This document shows positions 40,031-48,695 of a DNA stretch of 64,000 nt, piece by piece (the stretch's first letter is position 1; each line of letters begins with the position of its first letter). Below the pieces are notes generated by a model that saw only the letters and a list, made by a program, of their open reading frames with translations, did no database searches and was not told where the DNA came from. The stretch comes from Candidatus Poseidoniia archaeon (lineage in GTDB: Archaea; Thermoplasmatota; Poseidoniia; MGIII; CG-Epi1). The stretch is taken from NCBI GenBank assembly GCA_030748895.1, contig JASMLC010000007.1, positions 1 through 64,000 of the forward strand, read 5' to 3'. Both the position numbers and the translations under genes were made by a program.

Positions 40031-41745
40031 TCCTCACCGAAGAACTGTCGCAGGACCGGATGCATTTCCATCATCTGCTCCTTGCCGATTTGCTCGTACA
40101 TGCGTATCATGATTCCGACCGTCAACAGCACCCCCGTACCGGACGACTGGCCGGTCGTGCCGACCATGTCTGCTCCCGCAGCAAGCAGCCCCACGATGGC
40201 GCCACTGAAGACAGTCACCGTCGGGATATAGCGCTCGAGCACCTTCTCGACGATACGAGGGTCGCGTCGGAATCCGGGGATTTGCATTCCCGAGCCCTGA
40301 ATCTGCTTGGCGACCGCTTGTGGCCCCATGTTGGTGGTCTCAATCCAGAACTTGGCGAACATCATCGAACCCAGAATCATGACTCCCATGTAGACGATGA
40401 TATGCAGCGCCAGCTGGTACGGCTCGTGGCTTACGCCGCCAATGATCATGTAACTCTCATACTTGGGGCTCGCGAGCGGCAGGAACCAGTCCTGCATGCC
40501 GTTGATGCGGTTGAGGTAGTAGGCAGCACCCATAGTCGGGACCGGGTTGCCCTGGCTGGTATCGAAAGCGCCAATCATCCAGTTATGCCCGATAATTGGC
40601 CACTTGGACATCGTGGGATGCGACCAGAAGAGCATCGCGAACATATTGACGTTGGCGAGCAGCGCCGCCATCAGGATGACCGGGATGTTGCTGGCGTAAA
40701 TCAGCCGGATGGGGTAGCGTCCGCGCGCGCCGCGGACGCGCCCGTGCGCCAGCGGCAGTTCGATGCGCGACGACTCGACATAGACCACGACGAAAAATAC
40801 GATGAGCGTCCCGACCAGCGCGACGACCGGGTTGGGCGGCGCCAGCAGCATCGCCTCGTAGCCGCCCTGCATCAGCTCGCGCGACGAGGAATTCATGATG
40901 TACCAGATGACCATGGGGATAGTCCCGGTCGGCGGTGCGTCAGGGCCGGTCGAGCCGGGTGCCGCTTCCCAGTTGAGGGTGCCGGTGAAGAGCGCCTGGC
41001 TGACGCCGGCGGCGATGAAGAGCGAGATGCCGCTGCCGATGCCCCACTTGGAGACCACTTCGTCCATCAGGAACACAAGGTACGAGCCGATAATCAGCTG
41101 GGTGATAATCGCCATGCGGGCCCACGTAAGGCCAAGTTCGCCGACGACGGATGCACTGGGCTCGAGGAAGCCGAAGACCTGCGGGATGGATTCGACGAAA
41201 ATCATCACCACTACCAGCACCTTCTGGGTACCCTGGTAGATGGCCTTGTCCTTGGCGTCCTGCAGGTTGAGGTTGATAATCTTGGCGCCGGTGAAAAGCT
41301 GCATGATAATCGAGCCGGTTACAATCGGCCCGATACCGAGATGCATCAGGCTTCCCGATGCTCCGGCGAGGATGGCGCGGTACTGAGTGAACAGGTCGAC
41401 GGTGTCGCTGCCGAGGCCGTACATCGTGACGTTGGTCAGCGCAAAATAGAGAATCAGGATGCCCAGCGTCCAGGTCATCTTGGTCCGGAAATGGACGTGG
41501 CCGTCCGGCTTGGTGATGCTCGGCATGCGCTCGATAATCGGCGCCAGTCCGTGCAGCTTCGACCCTTCGCCTGAATACGACGAAGCCATGTAGGTGAGCC
41601 AGGTCAGGATGGTCACCCCGACTCCCATCAGCAGCGCCGCCTCGGTGCTGGGGTCCTTCCAGCGGAACCAGAGCAGGTAGAACAGGATTATTGCGATACA
41701 GGGGCCGAGGGCCCTCGACGGCTCACGCGGAATGTCGTCAGCCAA
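40027..41745 (-). CDS. secY: Preprotein translocase subunit SecY (Sec61 alpha)
   Basis: 572 residues, longer than the usual ~440-480 because of extended external loops (for example the residues around 240-280 with GSTGPDAPPTGTI). Ten TM helices are recognisable, including LAGASGSLMHLGIGPIVTGS in TM2/plug and ESSRIELPLAHGRVRGARGR, the cytosolic loop that contacts the ribosome. GFRRDPRIVEKVLERYIP is the last cytosolic loop. It forms the protein-conducting channel. End of the ribosomal superoperon; overlaps rpl15 by 8 nt. Confidence 0.96.
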   Translation of the reverse strand: MADDIPREPSRALGPCIAIILFYLLWFRWKDPSTEAALLMGVGVTILTWLTYMASSYSGEGSKLHGLAPIIERMPSITKPDGHVHFRTKMTWTLGILILYFALTNVTMYGLGSDTVDLFTQYRAILAGASGSLMHLGIGPIVTGSIIMQLFTGAKIINLNLQDAKDKAIYQGTQKVLVVVMIFVESIPQVFGFLEPSASVVGELGLTWARMAIITQLIIGSYLVFLMDEVVSKWGIGSGISLFIAAGVSQALFTGTLNWEAAPGSTGPDAPPTGTIPMVIWYIMNSSSRELMQGGYEAMLLAPPNPVVALVGTLIVFFVVVYVESSRIELPLAHGRVRGARGRYPIRLIYASNIPVILMAALLANVNMFAMLFWSHPTMSKWPIIGHNWMIGAFDTSQGNPVPTMGAAYYLNRINGMQDWFLPLASPKYESYMIIGGVSHEPYQLALHIIVYMGVMILGSMMFAKFWIETTNMGPQAVAKQIQGSGMQIPGFRRDPRIVEKVLERYIPTVTVFSGAIVGLLAAGADMVGTTGQSSGTGVLLTVGIMIRMYEQIGKEQMMEMHPVLRQFFGEE

Positions 41746-42157
41746 GCTGCACCTCTCCGCCAGCAGCTTCCACCTTCTGGATGGCGCGGGCGGAGGCAGC
41801 GCTTACGGTAATCGTGCAGGGGCGGCTCAGGTCGCCGGTCGAGAGCAGTTTGTCGAAGCCGAGTGGACCCAGGTCGACGGAGAACAGCTTCCCTTTCTGC
41901 GTCGCGCTGCCGTCGGCGACCCAGTGGTCGAGCGATTCCTCGAGTAACTTCAGGTTCAGGACCGCGCTGGCAGCGACGACCGCCGGTGGCCGCGTGAAGC
42001 CGGAACGGCCCCAGACGCGTCCGACGCGCTCGTACATCACCCGCTTGGTTTTGTGCGCGCCAGCATTGCCGCGCCCGCCGCGCAGGCCGGCGCCGCGCCC
42101 TTTCTTGTGGCCGCGTCCGCGGGTGCGGCCGCGCCGCATGGACTTACGCGTCGCCAC
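41738..42157 (-). CDS. rpl15: Ribosomal protein uL15
   Basis: 139 residues. A basic Gly/Arg-rich N terminus (RRGRTRGRGHKKGRGAGLRG) is followed by the globular part with FSVDLGPLGFDKLLSTG and the C-terminal AARAIQKVEAAGGEV-like helix. It is an archaeal-type large-subunit protein near the peptidyl transferase centre. Overlaps rpl30 by 14 nt and secY by 8 nt, in the order standard for archaea. Confidence 0.95.
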   Translation of the reverse strand: MATRKSMRRGRTRGRGHKKGRGAGLRGGRGNAGAHKTKRVMYERVGRVWGRSGFTRPPAVVAASAVLNLKLLEESLDHWVADGSATQKGKLFSVDLGPLGFDKLLSTGDLSRPCTITVSAASARAIQKVEAAGGEVQLG

Positions 42158-42617
42158 GAGTCATCCTCCTCAACAGCGCGTTGATGGCGTCACCGCGGTA
42201 GCCGAGCGCGCCGCCTTCGGTGAAAGAGCGCTTGATGCCCTCCCAGCCCCTGCGGGGTGGGTGGAGCCGCAGCACCGGCTTCAGCCCGGGAACGTCGCGC
42301 AGCCGCGCCTTGCCGGCAGCAACCTTCTTCGCGAACGCCTTCACCGTCGTGAAGCCGCCCTCCTTAAGCGCCGCCTTGTCGAGCGGCTTGCGCCCGCCCA
42401 GCATCCCGGCGTCGCCCAGCAGTAGCTCGGCGGTGTCGGCATCGGCTTCGCCCCATGTAACGTAATCCTTCACCTGTCGCAGCATCCCGAGATGGGTGGC
42501 GTCCTCGGGGACCATCACGCAGTGGTTGACCCGGTTCAGCCGTAGCAACCGCATCGTTTCGCGCGCCTTGGGTTTGACGTTAATCGGCCCGCGCACGCGG
42601 ACGACGGCCCAGGTCAT
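42144..42617 (-). CDS. rpl30: Ribosomal protein uL30
   Basis: 157 residues, the longer archaeal/eukaryotic form. VVRVRGPINVKPKARETMRL and HCVMVPEDATHLGMLRQVKD form the ferredoxin-like core; the C-terminal LRLHPPRRGWEGIKRSFTEG extension is typical. Start overlaps the rps5 stop by 4 nt. Confidence 0.95.
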   Translation of the reverse strand: MTWAVVRVRGPINVKPKARETMRLLRLNRVNHCVMVPEDATHLGMLRQVKDYVTWGEADADTAELLLGDAGMLGGRKPLDKAALKEGGFTTVKAFAKKVAAGKARLRDVPGLKPVLRLHPPRRGWEGIKRSFTEGGALGYRGDAINALLRRMTRGDA

Positions 42618-43426
42618 GCGGGCGCCGCCCCCAGCAGCATGTTATGCGCCTCTTCCTGCCCCGGCAGCAGCTTCGTGCTGGCGGTCTTCTCGAGCGCCTT
42701 GAACATTGCGCTGGCGTAATTGTAGATGGTCTGCGTCTGCCCTTTGCTGAACGACCAGATGTCCTGGACGCCCGCCATGCGGAGCATGATACGGCCAACG
42801 TCGTTGGTCACCAGCCCCACGCCGGGCGGCGCCGGCTTGAGCGTCACACGTGTCGAGCCGGTGCGGCCCGCGACGGTGAACGGCAGTGAATTGGGGACCG
42901 CGGTCGAGCACTCCCAGGAGCCGCTGCCGCGCCGGATTTCAATCAGGTTCTGCTTGGCGCGGTCGAGCGATTTCTGGATAGTCGGCCGCACCAGCTTGCC
43001 CGAGACGCGACCCAGTCCGACGCAGCCGTCGCCGTTGCCGACCATAGTCGTCACGGCGAAGCGCACCCTGCGCCCCGAATCGGACATGCGCTGGACCATG
43101 TGAATGTCGATAACTTCTTCCTTCAGGTCGGGCAGCAGGATGTCGACGATTTCGGGCTCGCGCAGCGGCAGCCCCGCCGTGAGAGCGTCGTGAATCGTAG
43201 TAATTTCGCCGGCGACGACCCTGCGTCCCAGCTCGGTCTTCGTCTTCCACGTATCGACGCGCTCGGAAGCCGCCTTGCGGCGCTGCTGCGCCGGCGTCAG
43301 CCGCGGTCCGCGGTCACGCGGCGGTCCGCCCCGGCGGGGCGGACCGCCGCGCTGGGGGCCGCCAGTCCGGGCTCCGCCACGCGGTGGCGGGCTGGTGCTG
43401 GTCCTGCGCACGGGTGGCGGGCTCAT
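42614..43426 (-). CDS. rps5: Ribosomal protein uS5 with Pro/Gly/Arg-rich N-terminal extension
   Basis: 270 residues from the ATG at 43426 (ATGA overlap with rpl18); a much longer open frame upstream is shadow. The first ~50 residues are Pro/Gly/Arg repeats (SPPPRGGARTGGPQRGGPPR), an unusual extension compared with ~200-220-residue archaeal S5. The core has RRVRFAVTTMVGNGDGCVG and GVGLVTNDVGRIMLRMAGV. It helps decoding accuracy and mRNA unwinding at the entry channel. Confidence 0.95.
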   Translation of the reverse strand: MSPPPVRRTSTSPPPRGGARTGGPQRGGPPRRGGPPRDRGPRLTPAQQRRKAASERVDTWKTKTELGRRVVAGEITTIHDALTAGLPLREPEIVDILLPDLKEEVIDIHMVQRMSDSGRRVRFAVTTMVGNGDGCVGLGRVSGKLVRPTIQKSLDRAKQNLIEIRRGSGSWECSTAVPNSLPFTVAGRTGSTRVTLKPAPPGVGLVTNDVGRIMLRMAGVQDIWSFSKGQTQTIYNYASAMFKALEKTASTKLLPGQEEAHNMLLGAAPA

Positions 43427-43908
43427 GCCTTCGCCTCCTTGATAGCGGCAGAGACCTTCTCGACCTGCTTGGCGGTCGCCTTGGAAATGTGTTCGCCGCG
43501 GATGCGCTCCTCGCCCGGGTAAAGGGTATTCGAGTGCGGGACTTCGAGTCCGCCATCTACGAGCCCTTTGAGCACCGCGAAGACGCGACCGCCCGGGGTG
43601 GGGGTGACGCGGCCGATGTCGAGCACCGCCCGCGTCTCGCCCGCGGCTTGCGCGTTGCGCGCTGCGAGCAAGCCCGCAAGGTAGGCGGCGGGGACGCTGG
43701 TGCCGGAGCCTTTCCAGCCCAGTGCGCCCAGCTGCTGCGAGCTGACCGCGGCGACAACCTCGTCGCCCTGCTTCGCGAAGCGGGTCAGCTGGATGAGCAC
43801 CTGCCGGTTGGTGACGCGTACGACTGCGCGCGCCTCTCCCGACTTGAGTAGCGCCAGCCGCTTGCGGTAATCGGTTGCGCCTTCGCGGCGGCGGCGGAAT
43901 TGCCTCAT
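43423..43908 (-). CDS. rpl18: Ribosomal protein uL18
   Basis: 161 residues from the ATG at 43908. RRRREGATDYRKRLALLKSG is the archaeal N terminus, AAYLAGLLAARNAQAAGETR and AVLDIGRVTPTPGGRVFAVL the core, and HISKATAKQVEKVSAAIKEA the C-terminal helix. It binds 5S rRNA with uL5. Overlaps neighbours by 4 nt on both sides. Confidence 0.95.
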   Translation of the reverse strand: MRQFRRRREGATDYRKRLALLKSGEARAVVRVTNRQVLIQLTRFAKQGDEVVAAVSSQQLGALGWKGSGTSVPAAYLAGLLAARNAQAAGETRAVLDIGRVTPTPGGRVFAVLKGLVDGGLEVPHSNTLYPGEERIRGEHISKATAKQVEKVSAAIKEAKA

Positions 43909-44363
43909 TTTTGCACCTCGACACCGTCGGTCTGCATGTGCGAGCGCAGGTGCGCCCGCGAGTTGTACATGCCACCCTTGGCGCGACGGTAGTAGTGGCG
44001 ATATTGTGATGCGGTGAGCGAGCCCGCTACCCGCAGGGTGCGCAGCTCGTCGCGTAGCGCACGGATGCGCGTCATCCACGCCTCCTTCTTGGGCGTGCGC
44101 GCCTTGCCGTGGCCGCGGCGCGAGCCGTGGCCGCGCTGCCGCCCCTTGGCACGCTGCGCATCGCGATGGCGTGCGCGTCCGCGGGAGATGCCCTTCTTCT
44201 GGTGTTTGCGGATGAACTTCTGGACAATCAGGTGGCGCACGTCATCGCGGGTGACTGCTTCGCCAATACGCTCCTGGATTTCGGTGCGGTCGTCAATCCA
44301 GACCCGGTCGAGCCCGCACTTGAGCAGGCGGGCGGCAACACGGCGCTGGTAGGCGAGATTCAT
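43905..44363 (-). CDS. rpl19e: Ribosomal protein eL19
   Basis: 152 residues. It starts MNLAYQRRVAARLLKCGLDR, with VWIDDRTEIQERIGEAVTRD, the basic KGISRGRARHRDAQRAKGRQ stretch, and LRDELRTLRVAGSLTASQYR. Found only in archaea and eukaryotes, it bridges the subunits. Overlaps rpl32e and rpl18 by 4 nt. Confidence 0.95.
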   Translation of the reverse strand: MNLAYQRRVAARLLKCGLDRVWIDDRTEIQERIGEAVTRDDVRHLIVQKFIRKHQKKGISRGRARHRDAQRAKGRQRGHGSRRGHGKARTPKKEAWMTRIRALRDELRTLRVAGSLTASQYRHYYRRAKGGMYNSRAHLRSHMQTDGVEVQK

Positions 44364-44824
44364 TCCTCTTCCTCCTCATCCGCGTCATCTTCCTCTTCAG
44401 AATCGTTTTCGTAGCCGCGGCTGTTCAGCACGCGAATTTCCAGCTCGCCTGCGCGCGCCTCAATCGCTTCGCGCTTGCGGTCGCCGACGGTGGCGGCGAT
44501 GCGCGCCGCTTCCAGTTTGCCATCGAGCGCTTCCAGCTCCTCGGGCCGGTGCACCAGCACTTCGACGAAGCCGGATGGGTGCAGCCCGCGCGCGGCGGCG
44601 GGGCCGCGATAGCCGGCCGAAACCACCGGCGGGCGATACTTGCGGCGGGTACGCATTTTGCTGTGCATCCCGCGCGGCTTGCGCCAGGCGATGCCGAGCC
44701 GCTTGTAGCGGAACCAGTTCTGCCGCCTGAAGGCGGGCCGCTTGCGGCTGGCGGCGTTGCGTTTTGCGAGCGCCTTGCGGGCCTCTCCGTCGAGCTTCGG
44801 CTTTGCCTTCGGCTTATGCGTCAT
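44360..44824 (-). CDS. rpl32e: Ribosomal protein eL32 with acidic C-terminal tail
   Basis: 154 residues. The core FRRQNWFRYKRLGIAWRKPR, YRPPVVSAGYRGP and HPSGFVEVLVHRPEEL are typical eL32 elements. The C-terminal ~15 residues are almost all Asp/Glu (SEEEDDADEEEEE), an added acidic tail. Overlaps rpl6 by 11 nt. Confidence 0.94.
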   Translation of the reverse strand: MTHKPKAKPKLDGEARKALAKRNAASRKRPAFRRQNWFRYKRLGIAWRKPRGMHSKMRTRRKYRPPVVSAGYRGPAAARGLHPSGFVEVLVHRPEELEALDGKLEAARIAATVGDRKREAIEARAGELEIRVLNSRGYENDSEEEDDADEEEEE

Positions 44825-45362
44825 GCATTACTCCTTTCGAGACGAGATAGATGCCGTCCTGGAAGACGCGGATGTCGCGCCCCTTGACGATGGTAGCGCG
44901 CTCCAGGTTGGCTGCCGTCTGGCCGACCGCCTCGCGGTCGTTGCCCTCAATCGTGACGGAATCGCCCTTGGCGATTACCTTCGTGTCGCCGACAATCGCG
45001 GCGTGCCGGCTCGCCTTCTCGCCCAGGAAGTTGTCGATTACCACGGTGTCGCCCTTGGTGGAGACCTTCATCGGGAAGTGCGCGAAAACCACCTTCATCT
45101 GGTAGCGGAAGCCGAATGCGACGCCGTTCACCATGTTCGACAGGTGCGCGCGCCACGTTCCGAGCAGCGCCTTCTGCCGCTTGCGCAGCTTCTTTCCGGA
45201 GACGACGACCGCGCCGTCGCCCGGCTGGATGCCGAGTTGCGGGTGGCTGAAGTCGCGCTCAAGCTTGCCGCGCGGGCCTTCGACCGCGAGCGTAGCGCCG
45301 TCGTAGCTGGCGCTGACGCCCTCCGGCAGCGGGATGGTGTGCACCAGTTCCTCAATAAGCAT
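44814..45362 (-). CDS. rpl6: Ribosomal protein uL6
   Basis: 182 residues, two repeated domains. IPLPEGVSASYDGATLAVEG opens domain 1, LSNMVNGVAFGFRYQMKVVF links them, and IVGDTKVIAKGDSVTIEGND with RATIVKGRDIRVFQDGIYLV closes domain 2. It lies near the GTPase-associated centre. Overlaps rps8 by 11 nt. Confidence 0.95.
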   Translation of the reverse strand: MLIEELVHTIPLPEGVSASYDGATLAVEGPRGKLERDFSHPQLGIQPGDGAVVVSGKKLRKRQKALLGTWRAHLSNMVNGVAFGFRYQMKVVFAHFPMKVSTKGDTVVIDNFLGEKASRHAAIVGDTKVIAKGDSVTIEGNDREAVGQTAANLERATIVKGRDIRVFQDGIYLVSKGVMHDA

Positions 45363-45738
45363 ACGCGAGCAGCCTCCCCCCGGTGTGGCCAGCCTTGGCC
45401 TGGTCGTTGTTGATGACGCCCTGCGGCGTCGTGAGAATCAGGATGCCGAAATCCTTGGCCGGCAGGTAGCGCGCCTCGTGGCGGTCCATCTCGCGCACCT
45501 TGACCGAGAATCGTGGCCGGATTGCCCCGCAGCTGTTGATGCGGCCGTTGAGCAGCACCCGGAATTCACCGCCGCGGCCGTTCTCCAGCCGCTCGAAACC
45601 GGTGATGTAGCCCTTCTCCTGCAGCAGCCGCAGGATTTCGCCAATCAGGCGGGACGCGGGAACACGCGCATCGGGCTTGCCGACGCGCTCAGCGTTCTTG
45701 ATGGTCACCAATGCATCGGATAATGGGTCGTGTCTCAT
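45352..45738 (-). CDS. rps8: Ribosomal protein uS8
   Basis: 128 residues from the ATG at 45738, with ATGA overlap to rps14. [20 protein letters not shown] is the N-terminal signature, and [20 protein letters not shown] the C-terminal RNA-binding region. It binds helix 21 of 16S rRNA early in assembly. Confidence 0.95.
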   Translation of the reverse strand: MRHDPLSDALVTIKNAERVGKPDARVPASRLIGEILRLLQEKGYITGFERLENGRGGEFRVLLNGRINSCGAIRPRFSVKVREMDRHEARYLPAKDFGILILTTPQGVINNDQAKAGHTGGRLLAYAY

Positions 45739-45890
45739 GAGTATTTCTTGAACCCCAGTATGGTCGCCTTGTCGCGGAAGCACTGCCGGCAGAGATGTAG
45801 CTTGTAGCGCCTCACGATACCGCGCTTGCGCCCGCAGCGACGGCATCCCTTGATGCGCCCGCGGAACACAGTGCGCTCCTTGGTCTTCAC
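45735..45890 (-). CDS. rps14: Ribosomal protein uS14, zinc-binding form
   Basis: 51 residues from a GTG at 45890 that overlaps the rpl5 stop (GTGA); the longer frame is shadow. [14 protein letters not shown] and HLCRQCFRD supply the four zinc cysteines of the archaeal short S14. It sits in the small-subunit head. Confidence 0.95.
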   Translation of the reverse strand: MKTKERTVFRGRIKGCRRCGRKRGIVRRYKLHLCRQCFRDKATILGFKKYS

Positions 45891-46396
45891 GCGATAACCT
45901 CCAGCTTGAAGTTCTGCTGCATGAATTCCTGGCACTCCTCGCGCGTCAGCCGGTGGTTGGGCCCAACCTTGCGCCGCGCCACCTTGCGGCGTGCAATGCG
46001 GAAGCCGGGGCGCTCGAACGCGACCGCCACGTCCAGCCCGAAGATGCCAATGTCAGGATCGTATTTCTCGTCGGCGAAGCCCGTATAGTCGGGAATACCG
46101 AAGTTGAGTCCGCCTGCGGCGGAGAAGCAGTAGGCCGGCAGCCGGTTCTCGCGCACCCAGAGCGCGTTCTTCAGCACGCGGTGCGCGTTCTCGCCGCGCA
46201 GCGTCACCTTGCAGCCGATGGGCATCCCCTTGCGCAGCCCCAGGTCGCGGTTCTGCGTGCGCGAAAGCGTGCGTACTGGCTGGCAGCCGGTCAGCTTGCC
46301 CAGCACAGTCTCGGCCTTGGAGAGCCGGTCGCCCGCCTCGCCGACGCCGATGTTCAGGACGACCTTGGCAATCCGCAGCTCGCGCATTGCGTTCAT
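45887..46396 (-). CDS. rpl5: Ribosomal protein uL5
   Basis: 169 residues from the ATG at 46396. [20 protein letters not shown] and the following [11 protein letters not shown]-like segment are classic, and [10 protein letters not shown] is present as [20 protein letters not shown]. It binds 5S rRNA with uL18 and contacts P-site tRNA. Overlaps eS4 and uS14 by 4 nt. Confidence 0.95.
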   Translation of the reverse strand: MNAMRELRIAKVVLNIGVGEAGDRLSKAETVLGKLTGCQPVRTLSRTQNRDLGLRKGMPIGCKVTLRGENAHRVLKNALWVRENRLPAYCFSAAGGLNFGIPDYTGFADEKYDPDIGIFGLDVAVAFERPGFRIARRKVARRKVGPNHRLTREECQEFMQQNFKLEVIA

Positions 46397-47088
46397 GCGG
46401 AGACCTCCGTGACGAGCGCCTTCTTGGCACCGACAACGAACGCATACTGCTTCAGCGTCTCGAACTCGGCAAAGTGGACGATGTTGGGCCGCGGGCTTCG
46501 CGTTACGACAGCCTCTTCCAGCTGCGCAATCGTGCCGACGTGAGCACCGCCCGTGACGAGCGCCGGCGCGCCCTTGCCGAACTTGAGTATTTTCTTCACC
46601 TTGCGGCCCGGCAACGCCACTTGCAGCACGTCGCCAGTCGCAACCGCGTCCTCCGAGAGCAGGTTGCTCCCGTCGTGCAGGTTGAGTTGCGTCTTTCCGC
46701 CGCGCACCGTCGTTTTGCCTTCGACACGCAGCAGCTTCCACTTCGCCTCGGTCGCCTTGATTTCGGAGAAATGCAGCCGGCCGTGGTGGTCGAGCAGGCA
46801 ACGGAAATTGGCCTTGGCCGCGGGCAGCGAGACAACATCCATCAGCCCCACACTGCGCTTCGGGTCGCGCACGACGCGCTGGTCGACCATCACCTTGCCG
46901 TCAGCGAGCACCCGCCGCGCCTCACGTGCGTTGTCGCAGACGTGCAGGTAGTCGCGCAGAACCATCACCAGCGGGACGCTCCCTTCTAGCGAGTGGGGGC
47001 CCGGCGCTGGTCTGGTGGCCCAGAAGTGTGACTTGCGGCCGACGTTCCACGAACGCGGCGCGGTAATGCGTTTCAGGTGGTCGCTCAT
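46393..47088 (-). CDS. rps4e: Ribosomal protein eS4
   Basis: 231 residues. DHLKRITAPRSWNVGRKSHF is the N terminus, then an S4-like RNA-binding domain (ARRVLADGKVMVDQRVVRDP), a central barrel, and a KOW unit (ALVTGGAHVGTIAQLEE). It is archaeal/eukaryotic specific. Overlaps rpl24 by 4 nt. Confidence 0.95.
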   Translation of the reverse strand: MSDHLKRITAPRSWNVGRKSHFWATRPAPGPHSLEGSVPLVMVLRDYLHVCDNAREARRVLADGKVMVDQRVVRDPKRSVGLMDVVSLPAAKANFRCLLDHHGRLHFSEIKATEAKWKLLRVEGKTTVRGGKTQLNLHDGSNLLSEDAVATGDVLQVALPGRKVKKILKFGKGAPALVTGGAHVGTIAQLEEAVVTRSPRPNIVHFAEFETLKQYAFVVGAKKALVTEVSA

Positions 47089-47729
47089 GCGGATTCCTCC
47101 AGCCGCGCCACCAGTTCCGCTTTCTTGCCCGATACGGGCAGGCTGCGCTCCTTCAGCGCTGCCTTGAGCTCGGGGACGGTGAGCGCGCTCCAGTCCTGCG
47201 CTTCCTCGTCGTCGCCAGCCTCTTCTTCGTCAGCGTCGGCCTCCGTGTCGTCGACTTCCGCCGCGCGCGGGTCGACACCGGTAACTTCGGTTTCGTAATC
47301 GTCATCGGCCGCTTCCAGCGCGGCGACAGTCTCCTCGGTCCACTCGACGCCTTCGTTGACGCGGTCAAGGATGCGCCTCCGGCGCACGTCGGACCAGTCG
47401 GGGTTGATTACCACCAGGTTCGACGGGTCAATCGGTCGCTGCAGCTCGGTGCCGTCCGACTTGTGGTAAGTAAAGCCGTCGACGTAAACCTTCCGTGCGC
47501 GGCGGTCGATTTGCGAGATGCGGTGCCCATCGGTGCCGCGCCCTTCGCCGCGCACAATTAGCACGCGGTCGCCGGTGCGGACCGGAATCGAGCGGGGATA
47601 GATGTAGCCGCGCTCTTCCTGCCGCTTGCGCAGCCCGCGGTCGAGCGGTGCCGCCATCTCGCGGTGCCGTCGGTGGAGTGGCGCGTTACGCCGGGCGAGT
47701 CGCTGTTTGCGGGGTTGTTTTGAGCTCAT
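47085..47729 (-). CDS. rpl24: Ribosomal protein uL24 fused to an acidic linker and SAP domain
   Basis: 214 residues from the ATG at 47729 (ATGA with rpl14), against ~120 for usual archaeal L24. Residues 1-~115 are a normal uL24: PRSIPVRTGDRVLIVRGEGR (KOW) and KVYVDGFTYHKSDGTELQRP. A ~45-residue Asp/Glu-rich linker follows. The last ~35 residues (DWSALTVPELKAALKERSLP, then VSGKKAELVARLEE) match a SAP helix-linker-helix DNA/RNA-binding motif. The extra module may bind rRNA, DNA or another factor; function unknown. Confidence 0.93.
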   Translation of the reverse strand: MSSKQPRKQRLARRNAPLHRRHREMAAPLDRGLRKRQEERGYIYPRSIPVRTGDRVLIVRGEGRGTDGHRISQIDRRARKVYVDGFTYHKSDGTELQRPIDPSNLVVINPDWSDVRRRRILDRVNEGVEWTEETVAALEAADDDYETEVTGVDPRAAEVDDTEADADEEEAGDDEEAQDWSALTVPELKAALKERSLPVSGKKAELVARLEESA

Positions 47730-48124
47730 ATGATAGTAGATGCCGTTGCGGCAATGCGCGGCCACCTCTCGGCCGCTTCGCGGGCGACGGGCCCCTTGAT
47801 TCCGGAACCGCGCGTCTCGCCCATTTCGTTGGTCAGCACGACCGCGTTATCCTCGAATTTCACCATCGTCCCGTCGGGGCGGCGGAACGGCCGTCGGCTG
47901 CGCACGATGACTGCGCGCACCAGCTGGCGCCGCATTTCCGGCGTGCCTTTCTTGACCGACGCGATGACCATGTCTCCCACGCCTGCCGATGGCGAGCGGC
48001 GGTGGACGCCCTTGTAGTTCAGGACCGTCACGATTTCGACTATCTTGGCGCCGCTGTTATCGACACAGTCGATACGCGCCCCCTGCGGGAGACCGCGCAT
48101 CTGCCGGCCGGCGACCGCCCTCAT
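47726..48124 (-). CDS. rpl14: Ribosomal protein uL14
   Basis: 132 residues from the ATG at 48124. LPQGARIDCVDNSGAKIVEI, then GVGDMVIASVKKGTPEMRRQ and DNAVVLTNEMGETRGSGIKG are strongly conserved. It contacts initiation factors and the subunit interface. Overlaps neighbours by 4 nt. Confidence 0.96.
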   Translation of the reverse strand: MRAVAGRQMRGLPQGARIDCVDNSGAKIVEIVTVLNYKGVHRRSPSAGVGDMVIASVKKGTPEMRRQLVRAVIVRSRRPFRRPDGTMVKFEDNAVVLTNEMGETRGSGIKGPVAREAAERWPRIAATASTII

Positions 48125-48456
48125 GCATCCCTCCGCTCGATAATCACGAACGACTTGGTCTTCGAGAGCGGGCGGCACTCCATGAGAGTCACCGCATCCC
48201 CCTCCTGCGCGCCGACGCTGGCCGGGCTGTGAGCCTGGATGCGCGACGACCGGCGCTGGTAACGCTCGTACTTGGAATCGTATTTCAGGCGTTCAATCCT
48301 GACCACTACCGTGCGCTGCGCTCGCGCGCGGACGACGACGCCCTGCAGTAACTGCCCCCGTACGGGGAGCGTGCCGTAGAACGGGTCGTTCATGTCGCCG
48401 TCCCACTCATGCGCGGGCGGCTGCACGTCGACGCCGATGTCGCGCGGCTTGCTCAT
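48121..48456 (-). CDS. rps17: Ribosomal protein uS17
   Basis: 111 residues from the ATG at 48456, which overlaps the rnp1 stop. The archaeal N-terminal extension (KPRDIGVDVQPPAHEWDGDM) precedes the OB core LLQGVVVRARAQRTVVVRIE and KTKSFVIIERRDA. It binds 16S rRNA early in assembly. Confidence 0.94.
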   Translation of the reverse strand: MSKPRDIGVDVQPPAHEWDGDMNDPFYGTLPVRGQLLQGVVVRARAQRTVVVRIERLKYDSKYERYQRRSSRIQAHSPASVGAQEGDAVTLMECRPLSKTKSFVIIERRDA

Positions 48457-48695
48457 GCGCACCTCCGGGTGCGGTCCTGCGGCCGGAACGCGATCCGGTC
48501 GCCCGCAACGGTCTCGCCGTCGAAGTCGAAGCTGCCGCCGCGCTTGGCGACGCGCTTGCGGTCCCCGCCGGACTCGAGCAGTAACGTCTCACGAGTCTCG
48601 TCGACGACCGTCCCCGCAAGGCCACGCAGCGACGGGTCGCTGTGCTCCGCGACGGTGACGCGGCGGCCGATGAACTCGCGCTGAGCCATGCTCAT
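48453..48695 (-). CDS. rnp1: RNase P protein component 1 (Rpp29/Pop4)
   Basis: 80 residues, slightly shorter than usual. REFIGRRVTVAEHSDPSLRG, LAGTVVDETRETLLLES, and DGETVAGDRIAFRPQDR follow the Sm-like Rpp29 fold. It works with RNase P RNA and Rpp21 in tRNA 5' maturation. Its location inside the ribosomal operon is typical of archaea. I kept the ATG at 48695 that overlaps the aIF1 stop; an ATG two codons later is also possible. Confidence 0.9.
   Translation of the reverse strand: MSMAQREFIGRRVTVAEHSDPSLRGLAGTVVDETRETLLLESGGDRKRVAKRGGSFDFDGETVAGDRIAFRPQDRTRRCA

Noticed and set aside
40060-41574. 504-codon plus-strand frame opposite secY
   Set aside because: Antisense to SecY; composition is His/Asp/Arg-rich shadow.
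43427-43975. N-terminal extension of uS5 to 453 residues
   Set aside because: It overlaps rpl18 in another frame; the ATG at 43426 fits the 4-nt overlaps used throughout the operon.
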